Origin: Muribaculaceae bacterium
Lineage (GTDB): Bacteria; Bacteroidota; Bacteroidia; Bacteroidales; Muribaculaceae
Direction: 5' to 3'
Assembly: GCA_022508985.1 (NCBI GenBank)
Contig: JAFLUA010000003.1
Span: forward strand, 62,001-126,000
DNA length: 64,000 nucleotides
A program made the position numbers and the translations under genes. The notes under the pieces are model-generated. The model ran no database searches. It was given only the letters and a program-made list of their open reading frames with translations, and was not told the origin of the DNA. Position 1 is the stretch's first letter. Every line of letters starts with the position of its first letter. This document shows positions 45,824 to 55,499 of this stretch, piece by piece.

Positions 45824-46807
45824 ATGCTCAACGCTCGTATCTCCGGCATAGCATCATATCTTCCTGATGACATCCTCGACAATGAGATGCTCTCTAAGAT
45901 GGTAGACACCAACGACGAATGGATTACCACACGTGTCGGTATCAAAGAACGTCGCATCCTCAATATGCCCGGCAAAGGTTCGTCGTACCTCGGCATTAAG
46001 GCTGTCGACAAGCTCCTTGCCGAATACAACGTAAATCCCGACGAAATAGACCTCCTTATATGCGCAACTTCAAATCCCGATTATCGATTCCCGTCGACGG
46101 GTTCTATTATCTGCGAAGGCACAAAGCTCACTAACGCCTATTCCTACGACCTTGAAGCGGCTTGTGCCGGTTTTATAGTGGCTCTGCAGAGTGCTAAGGC
46201 ATATATCTGCTCGGGCATTTATAAAAAAGTTATTGTGGTATGCGCCGAAAAAATGTCGTCGATGGTAAACTACAACGACCGCTCCACCTGCCCTCTCTTT
46301 GGTGATGGTGCAGGGGCCGTCCTTGTAGAGCCCACCGAAGAAGCGACAGGCATTATCGACGGTGTTCTGCGTGTCGACGGCATTGGTCGCGAACACTTGC
46401 TAATGCGCGCCGGAGGCTCGGCTTATCCCGCTTGCCAAGCGTCGCTCGACGCTGGCGACCATTACGTATTCCAAGATGGCCGCGCCGTGTACAAGCACGC
46501 CGTTACCAATATGCTCACATCAAGTCTCGAAGTGATGAAGCGCAACAACCTCACTGTCGACGACGTTAAATATCTCATACCGCACCAGGCTAATCTCAGA
46601 ATAATCGAAGCCGTTGCCGATAGGGCTAAATTCCCAATGGAGAAAGTACTCGTAAACATAGAGCACACCGGCAACACCTCAGCTGCGTCGATTCCTTTGT
46701 GTCTCGATGAGTTTAAGGGCCAGCTGAAAAAAGGCGACAAGTTGATTCTAACAGCCTTCGGTGCCGGTTTCACATGGGGCGCAATGTATATCATTTGGGA
46801 CCTTTAA
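45824..46807 (+). CDS. fabH: 3-oxoacyl-ACP synthase III (KAS III)
   Basis: 327 residues. Starts fatty-acid elongation by condensing acetyl-CoA with malonyl-ACP. Catalytic triad visible: Cys in LEAACAGFIVAL (about 113), His in LIPHQANLRI (about 254) and Asn in HTGNTSAAS (about 284). GDGAGAVLVE and the C-terminal GAGFTWGAMYI are the normal glycine-rich loops. plsX, often between rpmF and fabH in other phyla, is absent. Confidence 0.95.
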   Translation: MLNARISGIASYLPDDILDNEMLSKMVDTNDEWITTRVGIKERRILNMPGKGSSYLGIKAVDKLLAEYNVNPDEIDLLICATSNPDYRFPSTGSIICEGTKLTNAYSYDLEAACAGFIVALQSAKAYICSGIYKKVIVVCAEKMSSMVNYNDRSTCPLFGDGAGAVLVEPTEEATGIIDGVLRVDGIGREHLLMRAGGSAYPACQASLDAGDHYVFQDGRAVYKHAVTNMLTSSLEVMKRNNLTVDDVKYLIPHQANLRIIEAVADRAKFPMEKVLVNIEHTGNTSAASIPLCLDEFKGQLKKGDKLILTAFGAGFTWGAMYIIWDL

Positions 46808-46846
46808 TAACGAAGTCAAAGCCGGAAATGGCAATTATAGAATACT

Positions 46847-46883
46847 AAACAAGATAGCTCTTATAGGGCTATCTTTGTTTTTT
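46847..46883 (+). terminator. Intrinsic terminator after fabH
   Basis: AAACAAGATAGCTC, loop TTATA, GGGCTATCTTTGTTT, then TTT. The 3' arm contains TATCTTTG (46870-46877), which also fits the -7 element for era. Confidence 0.8.
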
Positions 46884-46904
46884 AACAGCGTGACAATTAG
46901 CAAA

Positions 46905-47789
46905 ATGGCACACAAATCAGGATTTGTAAACATAGTCGGCAACCCCAATGTCGGCAAGTCGACTTTAATGAACGAACTTGTAGGCGAACGCATAAGCATT
47001 ATAACTCAAAAGGCTCAGACGACTCGCCACCGCATCATGGGCATTGTTAACACACCTGAATATCAGATTGTCTTCTCCGACACTCCCGGCGTGTTAAAAC
47101 CAAAATATAAAATGCAAGAAGGCATGCTCGCTTTCAGCGAAAGCGCTCTCACCGACGCCGACATCCTCGTCTACGTTACCGATGTGGTTGAAGATCCTAC
47201 CAAGAACGACGATTTCCTTGCCAAAGTAGCAAAAGAAAAGATTCCCACTCTTTTGGTCATAAATAAAATAGACCTGCTTAAAGGCAATGCCGATTTAGAG
47301 GCAATCGTAACACGATGGAAAGAGCTGCTCCCCGCTGCCGAGATATATCCCACCTCGGCCAAAGAACATTTCAATGTAAACAACTTGATGGAGCGCATTG
47401 TAGAGCTGCTGCCCGAAGGCGAGCCATACTTTGGCAAAGATGCCCTTACCGACAAGCCCGCACGTTTTTTTGTCACCGAAATTGTGCGTGAAAAGATTTT
47501 ATTAAACTACGACAAAGAAGTGCCATACTCAACAGAAGTCATCGTTGAGAAGTTTGAAGAAAAAGAGAAAGCAATACACATCATGGCTGTTGTCTACGTT
47601 GAGCGCGACAGCCAGAAGGGTATTCTCATCGGGCGTCAAGGCTCTATGCTTAAGCGCGTAGGCTCGGAAGCACGAAAAGATATTGAAACCTTTTTTGGCA
47701 AAAACGTCTTTCTCGAACTCTTTGTCAAAGTCGAGCCAAATTGGCGCAATCGCGAAAACAAATTAAAGCAATTCGGCTATATTGAGTAG
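46905..47789 (+). CDS. era: GTPase Era
   Basis: 294 residues from ATG 46905 (MAHKSGFVNIVGNPNVGKS); the frame is open further back, but that overlaps fabH and its terminator. G1 GNPNVGKST, G3 DTPGV, G4 NKID and a C-terminal KH domain (GILIGRQGSMLKRVGSEAR) that binds the 16S rRNA 3' end during 30S assembly. Length and motifs are normal. Confidence 0.96.
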   Translation: MAHKSGFVNIVGNPNVGKSTLMNELVGERISIITQKAQTTRHRIMGIVNTPEYQIVFSDTPGVLKPKYKMQEGMLAFSESALTDADILVYVTDVVEDPTKNDDFLAKVAKEKIPTLLVINKIDLLKGNADLEAIVTRWKELLPAAEIYPTSAKEHFNVNNLMERIVELLPEGEPYFGKDALTDKPARFFVTEIVREKILLNYDKEVPYSTEVIVEKFEEKEKAIHIMAVVYVERDSQKGILIGRQGSMLKRVGSEARKDIETFFGKNVFLELFVKVEPNWRNRENKLKQFGYIE

Positions 47790-47804
47790 CCCTCTACGCT
47801 TCTC

Positions 47805-49484
47805 TTAATAGCGGAACGAGCTACCACCAAGGAACTCACGGAGAAGCGACGTCGACGGCAGCAACGATGAATCTATGGGCTGGAAATAGCTCAAGAATTT
47901 ACGCAAGCGGTATGCTTCGGCATACTCAGGCACATCGGCCGGAACGGTGCGCAAAATATTTTCGGCATAGTCTTTCATCATAGCGAGCTCGAACACAAAC
48001 GACGAATTAAACATCGCGTCGGCGTTTTCTTGGTAGGGAAATATCCACTTTTCCTCTCCGCGTCTCACGCTGGGCCAACGTCGAATGGTGCTTTCAGCCG
48101 AAGTGCCACGATATTTATGGTCGCGTATTATTCGCCTCAACAAGCGATTATCGGTAGTCGGCACCCAATTATGATCATCAATCGACAAGGTTGTGAGCGC
48201 CGACACATAAATCCTGAATTTCATTTCTTCGGGAATTTGTGCCGTCAACTCTGGGTTTAGACCATGAATACCCTCTATAAGCAATATCGAACCAGGCTCA
48301 AGCATTATTTTATTACCACGATACTGGCGACAGCCAAGCTCAAAGTTGTAATATGGCAATTCAACCTCTTCGCCGCTTAATATAGCCGTCAAATCGGCAT
48401 TAAACTGCTTCAGGTCGAGCGCATAAAGCGATTCATAGTCATAGTCGCCCGACTCATCGCGCGGTGTGTTCTCACGATTCACAAAATAGTCGTCGAGCGA
48501 TATCATCTGCGGCTTAAGCAGATTTGTCATCAGCTGAATCGATAGGCGCTTAGTCGTTGTCGTTTTGCCCGACGATGAGGGCCCCGAGATTAAGACAATG
48601 CGGGCGCCACCGTTCTCATAGCGGGCTGTAATCTCATCGCTAATGTGAGCCAAAGCCTTCTCGTGCAAGGCTTCTGATACGTTAACAATATCGGCTGCAT
48701 CGTTTTTCTCTATAAAGCGATTGAACTCTCCTACATTGCTCACGCCTATAATGTTATCAAACCTCAGATAGTCGGTAAATGCCTTGTACATTTTTTCTTG
48801 CGGTACGGGGGTGGCGCTCACCTTAGGATTCGAGGCATCGAAGGGCAAGAGCAACATCCCTTCTTTATATACTATCAAGTCGAATACCTTTATGTGGCCG
48901 GTCGAAGGGGCGAGCACACCATAGTAGCTGTCGCACACATCGCCGAGGGTGTAATACGAGGTGTACAACTCGCGCTTAGTACGCAGCAATTCGGTCTTTG
49001 AATGTAGACCGCGTTGCTCAAACATATCGGCCACATCTGTCGTTAGCTTACAATGCTTTACAAACGGAATATCGGCATCGGCCAACTCATTCATCTTAGC
49101 CTTCAAAGCCTCAACGAGCGAGGCCGTAACAGCGCAACAGCCATCTAAGAGGCAATAATAACCGTGCGAAATAGAATGTTCTATCCTCAATCGCGTGCCC
49201 GGTATTAGCTTTTCAACGGCAGCATACAACATCATACACAACGAACGCGTATACACTCGCGGGCCCGAGCCTGTGGTGCAGTCTTGAAACTCTATCTGTT
49301 TGGGCTGATAGATGGCAAAATCGAGCCCCTCCGTTTTATTGTTTACACGACAGCATATAGGGGTGAAATCCAATCGCTTATCAAGCAGCCCTGCTATCTG
49401 AGCAAGAGTTGAGCCGCCTTCAATATCTATATACTCCTCAAGATTTTTACAAAATACGCTTATAGTGGTCATGGTATTTGACAT
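47805..49484 (-). CDS. Nucleoside (uridine-like) kinase with TGS and tRNA-synthetase-like N-terminal domains
   Basis: 559 residues; M1 at 49484 or M5 at 49472. N-terminal TGS-like (about 5-65) and a ThrRS/AlaRS-SAD-like region (HSISHGYYC, about 100-210), then a P-loop kinase: SGPSSSGKTTTTKRL (about 290-304), DDYFVNRENTPRDESG (uridine-kinase motif), LLIEGIHGLNP and a base-binding DNRLLRRIIRDH region. The substrate is taken as a nucleoside by family; the synthetase-like domain has no known amino-acid role. This domain combination is a known Bacteroidota and Firmicutes family. It converges with era across 15 bp. Confidence 0.85.
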   Translation of the reverse strand: MSNTMTTISVFCKNLEEYIDIEGGSTLAQIAGLLDKRLDFTPICCRVNNKTEGLDFAIYQPKQIEFQDCTTGSGPRVYTRSLCMMLYAAVEKLIPGTRLRIEHSISHGYYCLLDGCCAVTASLVEALKAKMNELADADIPFVKHCKLTTDVADMFEQRGLHSKTELLRTKRELYTSYYTLGDVCDSYYGVLAPSTGHIKVFDLIVYKEGMLLLPFDASNPKVSATPVPQEKMYKAFTDYLRFDNIIGVSNVGEFNRFIEKNDAADIVNVSEALHEKALAHISDEITARYENGGARIVLISGPSSSGKTTTTKRLSIQLMTNLLKPQMISLDDYFVNRENTPRDESGDYDYESLYALDLKQFNADLTAILSGEEVELPYYNFELGCRQYRGNKIMLEPGSILLIEGIHGLNPELTAQIPEEMKFRIYVSALTTLSIDDHNWVPTTDNRLLRRIIRDHKYRGTSAESTIRRWPSVRRGEEKWIFPYQENADAMFNSSFVFELAMMKDYAENILRTVPADVPEYAEAYRLRKFLSYFQPIDSSLLPSTSLLREFLGGSSFRY

Positions 49485-49487
49485 TGG

Positions 49488-50246
49488 TTACTTTTGTTCT
49501 CTTTTGTTAATGGCGTGTGCAGTGCGATAGGCTGCTATTGTGGCCAGATAGCGTGCTCTGGCTATGCGTTTTCCGGCAAGGCCGTCGAGTATTGCTCCTT
49601 CTTTAAACATACAGTTTAGATACGCGACGGCGGCCTTGAGCCATATCACGAATGGAGGCAGGTCGATGCCAGCCGCGGCGAGTATTCGCCCGCGCATATT
49701 GGCATTGCGTAGTTCTTTTCGGTCGAGTTCATCAAAATCGGAACAGCGATAGTGATATAAGTCGCCTTCGATGTTGTATGGATGAACGCCATTGGGGTAT
49801 GTCAAACGCTCTCCTACGTCTAACAAATCCCAATTGGCATACCTGCGGTCGAAAAGACGCGTTTGAAATTCGGGGCTCATACCGCTTCGCGACATTTGCT
49901 GCCCGCATATATAATTAACGACTCTAAAGCGATACATGCGATGGGAGAAGTCGGTGCTTTTCAATGCTATAAGACTTTGTCTCAATTCTTCCGAGAGCAC
50001 CTCGTCAGCATCGATTGATAGCACATATCGTCCGCTGGCCAATCCCGCGGCATACTGTCGCTGCGAGCCGTAGCCGGTGAATGCTCTTTCTGTAACCTTG
50101 CAGCCATAACGACGACAGATGTCGACTGTTGCATCGGTCGACATAGAGTCGACTACAATAATCTCGTCGGCGACGCCGATAAGAGAGCGCAGGCATCGCT
50201 CTATATTCCTGGCTTCGTTATGCGTTATTATTGTAGCGCTAATCAT
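49488..50246 (-). CDS. GT2-family glycosyltransferase (WaaE/KdtX-like)
   Basis: 252 residues. GT-A fold: ATIITHNEARNIERCLRSL at the start, DEIIVVDSMSTD, and the DxD-type SIDADEVL near 78. GYGSQRQYA is the acceptor-loop motif typical of WaaE-like LPS core glucosyltransferases. The donor and acceptor are inferred to be UDP-hexose and LPS core only from family similarity. Spaced 3 bp from the kinase gene and 15 bp from the next, one operon. Confidence 0.82.
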   Translation of the reverse strand: MISATIITHNEARNIERCLRSLIGVADEIIVVDSMSTDATVDICRRYGCKVTERAFTGYGSQRQYAAGLASGRYVLSIDADEVLSEELRQSLIALKSTDFSHRMYRFRVVNYICGQQMSRSGMSPEFQTRLFDRRYANWDLLDVGERLTYPNGVHPYNIEGDLYHYRCSDFDELDRKELRNANMRGRILAAAGIDLPPFVIWLKAAVAYLNCMFKEGAILDGLAGKRIARARYLATIAAYRTAHAINKREQK

Positions 50247-50261
50247 GGTGTTGTTGCGATA

Positions 50262-51461
50262 TTAATCCATTTCAAGGTCGCCGCCGAGTATTTCGTGCCA
50301 GGGCAAGCCGTTTTTAGCCAATTCAGCCAAGAATGGGTCGGGGTCGAATTCTTCAACGTTGTGCACGCCCGGCTTTGTCCACTTGCCGGTAAGGAACATC
50401 ATAGCCCCCACCATTGCCGGTACGCCGGTGGTATAACTTACAGCCTGCATGCCGGTTTCTTTATAAGCCCCCTCGTGCGAGCAGTTGTTGTAGATATAAT
50501 ATGTCAAGGCCTTACCGTCTTTGTCTTTACCCGAAATGCGACATCCAATCGACGTCTCGCCGTGATAGTTTTCACCAAGGTCTTGCGGGTTGGGAAGAAC
50601 GGCTTTCAAGAACTGTAGCGGCACTATTTTTGTGCCGTTATATTCAACTTCATCAATACGGGCCATGCCTATATTCTGAATGACCCTGAGGTGTGTGAGA
50701 TATTCCTGCCCGAAAGTCATCCAGAAGCGAGCCTGCTTAATGGTAGGATAGTTAATAACGAGCGACTCGAGTTCTTCGTGGTAAAGAAGATACGATTCAC
50801 GCGGCCCGATATTGGGATATGTGAGAGTGCGATGGAACTCCAGCGGCTTTGTAACCACCCACTCGCCATCTTTCCAATAGCGTCCGTTTTGTGTTATTTC
50901 GCGTATATTGATTTCGGGGTTAAAGTTAGTGGCAAAAGCCTTTCCATGGTCGCCGGCGTTGCAATCGACGATATCGAGAGTCTCCATAGCGCTGAAGTGG
51001 TGTTTTGCTGCATAGGCTGTAAACACGCCCGACACTCCGGGGTCGAAACCGCAGCCCAGAATGGCTGTGAGACCGGCTTTTTCGAAGCGTTCACGATAGG
51101 CCCATTGCCACGAATATTCAAAGTGGGCAACATCTTTAGGCTCATAGTTGGCCGTATCGAGGTAGTTAACGCCACACTCAAGACAGGCATCCATGATGGT
51201 GAGGTCTTGGTATGGAAGCGCTACGTTTATAACAAGGTCGGGGTTATGGCGCTTAAAGAGGGCCACAAGCTGCTCTACACTGTCGGCATCGACACTATCA
51301 GTGACGATATTTGCAGCCCCAATGGCTTTTGCTACAGCATCACACTTAGATTTGGTGCGCGAGGCTATAACTATTTCAGTGAAAACTTCGGGGTGCTGCG
51401 CACATTTGTGTGCTACAACAGTGCCTACACCACCACAACCGATGATAATAACTTTAGACAT
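50262..51461 (-). CDS. Saccharopine-dehydrogenase-family protein, carboxynorspermidine-synthase-like
   Basis: 399 residues. Rossmann start IIGCGGVGTVVAHKC, then the SDH-family SRTKSKCDAVA nucleotide region, ALPYQDLTIMDACLECGVNYLD and CGFDPGVSGVF. This length and the PYQDLTIMDACL block match carboxynorspermidine/carboxyspermidine dehydrogenase (polyamine pathway) better than lysine-pathway saccharopine dehydrogenase. The cognate decarboxylase (nspC) is not in the window. Confidence 0.8.
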   Translation of the reverse strand: MSKVIIIGCGGVGTVVAHKCAQHPEVFTEIVIASRTKSKCDAVAKAIGAANIVTDSVDADSVEQLVALFKRHNPDLVINVALPYQDLTIMDACLECGVNYLDTANYEPKDVAHFEYSWQWAYRERFEKAGLTAILGCGFDPGVSGVFTAYAAKHHFSAMETLDIVDCNAGDHGKAFATNFNPEINIREITQNGRYWKDGEWVVTKPLEFHRTLTYPNIGPRESYLLYHEELESLVINYPTIKQARFWMTFGQEYLTHLRVIQNIGMARIDEVEYNGTKIVPLQFLKAVLPNPQDLGENYHGETSIGCRISGKDKDGKALTYYIYNNCSHEGAYKETGMQAVSYTTGVPAMVGAMMFLTGKWTKPGVHNVEEFDPDPFLAELAKNGLPWHEILGGDLEMD

Positions 51462-51474
51462 TCTTATTCGTGTT

Positions 51475-52497
51475 TTAATTTATATTTTTCTGTTTTTTAT
51501 TGTCGATTGCAATTCCTATAAAGGTAACTATTCCGAGAACGATTAACAACAAGGTGTTACAACCGAGCACGAGATTTGCAAAGGCGCTTGCGGGAGCTTT
51601 GTCGAGACCATAAATTCCTAAGGCAAAAATCACGGCCCACTGCCATGGCCCAATTCCTCCATTTGAAGGCACTCCCATGGCAATACTCGACATCACAAAG
51701 GTAACCAAGACGGCAAGAGCGCCGTACTCGTGCAGTATGTTTTCGGTAAACGGGAATGCATAAAAGCTCACATACATCTGCATGAAATAGCACCCCCATA
51801 CGCCTATCGTGAGAAGCAGCCACAACCCTTTTCGGGGCATCGTTAATATTACCACAAAGCCTTGCCACAGGTTTTTTATGGTATTTTGCAGACTCCGCAC
51901 AATCTTATTATCGGTTTTTCGTCGCATGAAAATGGCCACACAAACAACTATGGCCAACAGCGTCAACCACAGCCATGGCGAATATAGGATATTAACGACA
52001 GCCACATAGGCACTGCTGTTTTCTGTTATATAGGCCGTAAGCGCATCAGCCGCCAAGATGAAGGTGATGCCCGTCATTAGAATAACAGTGAGCGTGTCGG
52101 TGAGGCGGTCGGATAGCATTGAGCCCAACACTGTGGCAAACGATTTTTTTTGTCGCTGCGCAATATAGCCCGTGCGCCAAAACTCACCAAGGCGCGGAAA
52201 GACGAGGTTGACGGCATAAGTGCCGAAGATGCTGAAAATCAATGCATATTTAGGCACATTTATATCGAGGGCCGAGAGTTGAATACCCCAACGCAGAGCC
52301 CTGAATATATGCGACAAAATAGAGATTACGAGCATCAAGCCTATCCAACGGAAGTCGCACTGATACCGTATAATAGATACCATCTCCGCAAAATCGATGC
52401 CTGTAAACAGAAGATAGCACAAGCCCACACTTATAATCAGCGGGATTATGTATTTGGCAAAAACGAGCAACTCCTGTTTTTTATTTGTGCTTTTCAT
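51475..52497 (-). CDS. Flippase-like (LPG synthase transmembrane, UPF0104-type) protein
   Basis: 340 residues with eight or nine membrane segments. Conserved blocks: LRWGIQLSALD, GEFWRTGYIAQRQKKSF, SDRLTDTLTVI and GVPSNGGIGPWQWAVIFA. The family includes the membrane half of MprF and glycolipid or LPS-linked flippases. It sits between a polyamine-type enzyme and trmD; with the nearby glycosyltransferase a lipid-linked envelope role is possible. The ligand is unknown. Confidence 0.8.
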   Translation of the reverse strand: MKSTNKKQELLVFAKYIIPLIISVGLCYLLFTGIDFAEMVSIIRYQCDFRWIGLMLVISILSHIFRALRWGIQLSALDINVPKYALIFSIFGTYAVNLVFPRLGEFWRTGYIAQRQKKSFATVLGSMLSDRLTDTLTVILMTGITFILAADALTAYITENSSAYVAVVNILYSPWLWLTLLAIVVCVAIFMRRKTDNKIVRSLQNTIKNLWQGFVVILTMPRKGLWLLLTIGVWGCYFMQMYVSFYAFPFTENILHEYGALAVLVTFVMSSIAMGVPSNGGIGPWQWAVIFALGIYGLDKAPASAFANLVLGCNTLLLIVLGIVTFIGIAIDNKKQKNIN

Positions 52498-52580
52498 CTT
52501 CTGCGTTATGGTAATTTATCTGCAAAATTAACAAAAAATACACTGTTTCAAGTGCCGATAGTAAAAATAGTAGTGCTTAA

Positions 52581-53258
52581 CTACTCTCCCAACAAATCAG
52601 GCCGCAAGCGTCGTGTCCGCTCCAAGGCCTGCTCATGGCGCCACTCATCTATTTTTGCCTGATGGCCCGACAACAATATCGGAGGCACTTCCCACCCTTT
52701 ATAGATTGCCGGGCGTGTATAGATAGGCGGCTCAAGAAGGTTATCTTGAAAAGAGTCGGTAAGTGCACTTTGCTCATCACCTATAGCACCCGGGATGAGG
52801 CGCACGATAGCGTCGGTGATAATTACGGCAGGTATTTCGCCTCCGGTGAGCACATAGTCGCCGACAGATATTTCGCGTGTGATAAGGTGCTCGCGTATGC
52901 GGTAATCGATACCTTTGTAATGGCCACACAATATGATTATGTTGTCGAGGAGCGACAATGAATTGGCCGTGTGCTGATTAAACACCTCACCATCGGGTGC
53001 GGTGAATATAACTTCGTCGTAGTTACGTTGAGCCTTGAGCGCTTCGATGCAGCGGTCGACAGGCTCTATTTGAATAACCATGCCGGCATCGCCGCCAAAG
53101 GGATAGTCGTCGACTTTACGATACCGATTGGTAGTATAATCGCGCAAATTGTGCACCTCGATAGTTGCAAGGCCCTTATCCTTAGCCCTTTTTATGATGG
53201 AGCAGTTGAGCGGCGACTCAAGCATCTCCGGCAAAACTGTTATAATGTCGATACGCAT
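52581..53258 (-). CDS. trmD: tRNA (guanine-37-N1)-methyltransferase
   Basis: 225 residues. Trefoil-knot SPOUT enzyme using AdoMet to make m1G37 and prevent frameshifting. Signature [14 protein letters not shown] and [14 protein letters not shown] with PGAIGDEQS follow in the expected order, near residues 115-170. A TAACTTTG promoter element on the minus strand (53291-53284) precedes it. Confidence 0.97.
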   Translation of the reverse strand: MRIDIITVLPEMLESPLNCSIIKRAKDKGLATIEVHNLRDYTTNRYRKVDDYPFGGDAGMVIQIEPVDRCIEALKAQRNYDEVIFTAPDGEVFNQHTANSLSLLDNIIILCGHYKGIDYRIREHLITREISVGDYVLTGGEIPAVIITDAIVRLIPGAIGDEQSALTDSFQDNLLEPPIYTRPAIYKGWEVPPILLSGHQAKIDEWRHEQALERTRRLRPDLLGE

Positions 53259-53283
53259 ATCACTCTTCGCTTTAATTGTATTG

Positions 53284-53291
53284 CAAAGTTA
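53284..53291 (-). promoter_or_regulatory. -7 element of trmD
   Basis: TAACTTTG on the minus strand, 25 nt before ATG 53258. Divergent from TACCTTTG at 53316-53323 of the small lipoprotein gene. Confidence 0.6.
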
Positions 53292-53315
53292 CGCAATTTA
53301 AACAAAATATATGCT

Positions 53316-53323
53316 TACCTTTG
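53316..53323 (+). promoter_or_regulatory. -7 element of the small-lipoprotein-helicase unit
   Basis: TACCTTTG, 8 nt before ATG 53332. A longer open frame starts before this element, so that upstream start is unlikely. Confidence 0.55.
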
Positions 53324-53331
53324 TATGTTCA

Positions 53332-53799
53332 ATGAAAAGACGGCACATGAGAATGTCTGTAAAATATACATTTGCTATTTTATTTTTGTGTTTACTTATG
53401 GGTATGCTTATAGGTGCGCTCATCGGTGCTTGCACGCGAGTGAAGGTCGACCGAACCTACAGTGCGGAAAAATGTGAGGCGCTATCGGTTAAAATTGAGC
53501 GATGCGACTCCCTCACACAAACCGATTACACCGATATGATAGGCCAGAATGAAGCAATCCTCATTTATTTGGCAAAGTACGACAACAGCGCTACCGAGGT
53601 TGCCGGTGAGCTGTCTAACGTATGGAAAGAGCAATTGGCCGCCCCCGAGTTCGTTGAAAAAACAGGGTTCCTGTCTACTTTAGATGCCTCGCTCCGGCAG
53701 GCCGAGACAGAGGGAAAACTCAATAAAACAAATCGAAAGTTGTATAAATCGCTCAACAAATACAACAAAACACTCGGCAAATATTGCGAGATGGATTGA
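53332..53799 (+). CDS. Small putative lipoprotein, unknown function
   Basis: 155 residues from ATG 53332 (or 150 from ATG 53347, which would leave a longer leader). Basic start, hydrophobic segment FAILFLCLLMGMLIGALIGAC with a lipobox-like GAC, then an all-helical charged region including SNVWKEQLAAPEF and LNKTNRKLYKSLNKYNKTL. No family recognised. It is followed 9 bp later by the helicase; a joint role is not evident. Confidence 0.6.
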   Translation: MKRRHMRMSVKYTFAILFLCLLMGMLIGALIGACTRVKVDRTYSAEKCEALSVKIERCDSLTQTDYTDMIGQNEAILIYLAKYDNSATEVAGELSNVWKEQLAAPEFVEKTGFLSTLDASLRQAETEGKLNKTNRKLYKSLNKYNKTLGKYCEMD

Positions 53800-53808
53800 C
53801 CTACGCCA

Positions 53809-55272
53809 ATGGATTACAAAAGTTTTGCCACCGAAGTGCTCCTCTCATTACCGTATAAGGCCAACGACCAGCAAGTGCAGGTCGTTGAGGCCTTGGCTCG
53901 GTTTTGCGACCCCGCGCCACGTCAAGAAAGCGTATTTATACTAAACGGATATGCCGGAACCGGTAAGACCTCGCTCACCGGGGCTCTTGTGCGCACTCTT
54001 GAGGCTCACAAAAGGCCTGTTGTCCTACTTGCCCCTACCGGTAGGGCTGCCAAAGTATTTAGCGCCAATTCGGCCAACCATCCCGCCTTCACAATCCACC
54101 GCAAGATATATCGTCACGCATTAAATCCGACACCAGGTGAATATTCTCCTCCAATGCCGGCTGAAAATAAATATCGAAACGCTGTATTCATTGTCGACGA
54201 GGCTTCGATGATATCAGGCGATAATGAAAACGATATAAATCTTCTTGACGACCTTATAACCTATGTCTTTGCAGGAGAGAATAGCCGGCTCATACTCATG
54301 GGCGACACCGCACAGCTCCCGCCTGTTGGCTCGGAACGCTCGCCGGCGATGAATCCCGACGTGCTGCGACGCTTTGGGCTGAAAGTATCGCGTGCCGTAC
54401 TTACCGAAACGGCTCGCCAGGCCGCCGACTCGGGGATATTGTTCAATGCCACTCGCCTGCGTAAAGCAATGTTTCAGGCCGCCAAAGCATCGGCTGATGA
54501 GCCGATTGCAATACCTAAGCTACGGACCAATGTGTTCGATGATGTCGACGTTGTCACCGGTGAAGACTTGCCGGAACTATTGACGCGTGCTTACGACAAC
54601 GGCGATCGCGGGCCTGCCGACACTATTATGATAACCCGTAGCAACCGACGGGCTACCGAGTTTAATTTGGCAATACGATCTTCGGTGCTTTATCGCGAAG
54701 AAGAACTCACCAAAGGCGACATGCTGATTGTGGCGCGAAACCATTATTTTACTAAAAAGGTAAAGGGCATCGATTTTATCGCTAATGGCGATATCATCAC
54801 CGTTGAAAAGGTCTATGGCACCGAAATACGCTATGGCCTGCGCTTTGCCGACGTGTGCCTTTCAATGCCATCCGACCCGTCAACACCCGATATCGCCGGG
54901 CCATCTTTCGATGCCAAAATTATGCTCGACACCCTATTTGACCCAAACGCTACTATCTCGCAAGACACTTGGAATCATCTTTATTACTCCGTATTGTCCG
55001 ATAATGAGCGTTATGGCGACATTCCTGTCGATATGAGGATAAAAACACTCCGCTTCGACCCCTATTGGTCTGCACTTCAAGTAAAATATGCCTATGCCGT
55101 TACTTGTCATAAGGCGCAAGGCGGTCAATGGGACAATGTTTTTATCGACCTCGCTTATATCCCCGACGATGCGATAGGCCTCACCCTATATCGCTGGTTC
55201 TATACTGCCGTAACGCGTGCGCGCCGGCACCTCTATCTCATAAGCCCGCCCGAAGCGCTCCTTGAAGATTAA
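53809..55272 (+). CDS. RecD-like SF1B ATP-dependent DNA helicase
   Basis: 487 residues. Walker A GYAGTGKTS (about 47-55), APTGRAAKVF (motif Ia), VDEASM (motif II), GDTAQLPPVG (motif III), then motifs IV-VI with YAVTCHKAQGGQWDNV and YTAVTRARRHLYL at the end. It is a single-subunit RecD2/exonuclease V alpha-like helicase without the long N-terminal domain of full RecD2 proteins (700+ residues), as is common in Bacteroidota. The role is probably DNA repair or recombination. Confidence 0.88.
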   Translation: MDYKSFATEVLLSLPYKANDQQVQVVEALARFCDPAPRQESVFILNGYAGTGKTSLTGALVRTLEAHKRPVVLLAPTGRAAKVFSANSANHPAFTIHRKIYRHALNPTPGEYSPPMPAENKYRNAVFIVDEASMISGDNENDINLLDDLITYVFAGENSRLILMGDTAQLPPVGSERSPAMNPDVLRRFGLKVSRAVLTETARQAADSGILFNATRLRKAMFQAAKASADEPIAIPKLRTNVFDDVDVVTGEDLPELLTRAYDNGDRGPADTIMITRSNRRATEFNLAIRSSVLYREEELTKGDMLIVARNHYFTKKVKGIDFIANGDIITVEKVYGTEIRYGLRFADVCLSMPSDPSTPDIAGPSFDAKIMLDTLFDPNATISQDTWNHLYYSVLSDNERYGDIPVDMRIKTLRFDPYWSALQVKYAYAVTCHKAQGGQWDNVFIDLAYIPDDAIGLTLYRWFYTAVTRARRHLYLISPPEALLED

Positions 55273-55296
55273 TTTTTTAGAAATTTTTATTGAGCC

Positions 55297-55327
55297 TTTG
55301 GTATTTTTGATTTTTTTTATACTTTTG
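55297..55327 (+). promoter_or_regulatory. Promoter of the T9SS-cargo-like gene
   Basis: TTTG at 55297-55300 and TACTTTTG at 55320-55327, spacer 19. Leads to a leader of about 165 nt. Confidence 0.6.
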
Positions 55328-55370
55328 TAACAGATTCCGGTTTTGTAACGCAAAAATCAAAGGTTTCCGC

Positions 55371-55398
55371 CACTTCCGATTTAATGCAATCGGAAGTG
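55371..55398 (+). promoter_or_regulatory. Hairpin in the 5' leader of the secreted-protein gene
   Basis: CACTTCCGATT, loop TAATGC, AATCGGAAGTG: eleven perfect pairs, roughly 40 nt after the predicted transcript start and 100 nt before ATG 55500. No U-tract. Confidence 0.55.
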
Positions 55399-55499
55399 TA
55401 AAAATGTTAGATTTCCGGCGCTTACGCGTCGATCAGCTCTGAAATTTATATGTCAACTAAATTTCCAATTACTTAATTATTAACTAAAACCGAACCAAC

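Noticed and set aside
50691-51521. 276-codon plus-strand ORF opposite the saccharopine-dehydrogenase-family gene
   Set aside because: Shadow of a well-conserved minus-strand gene; no start signal or promoter.
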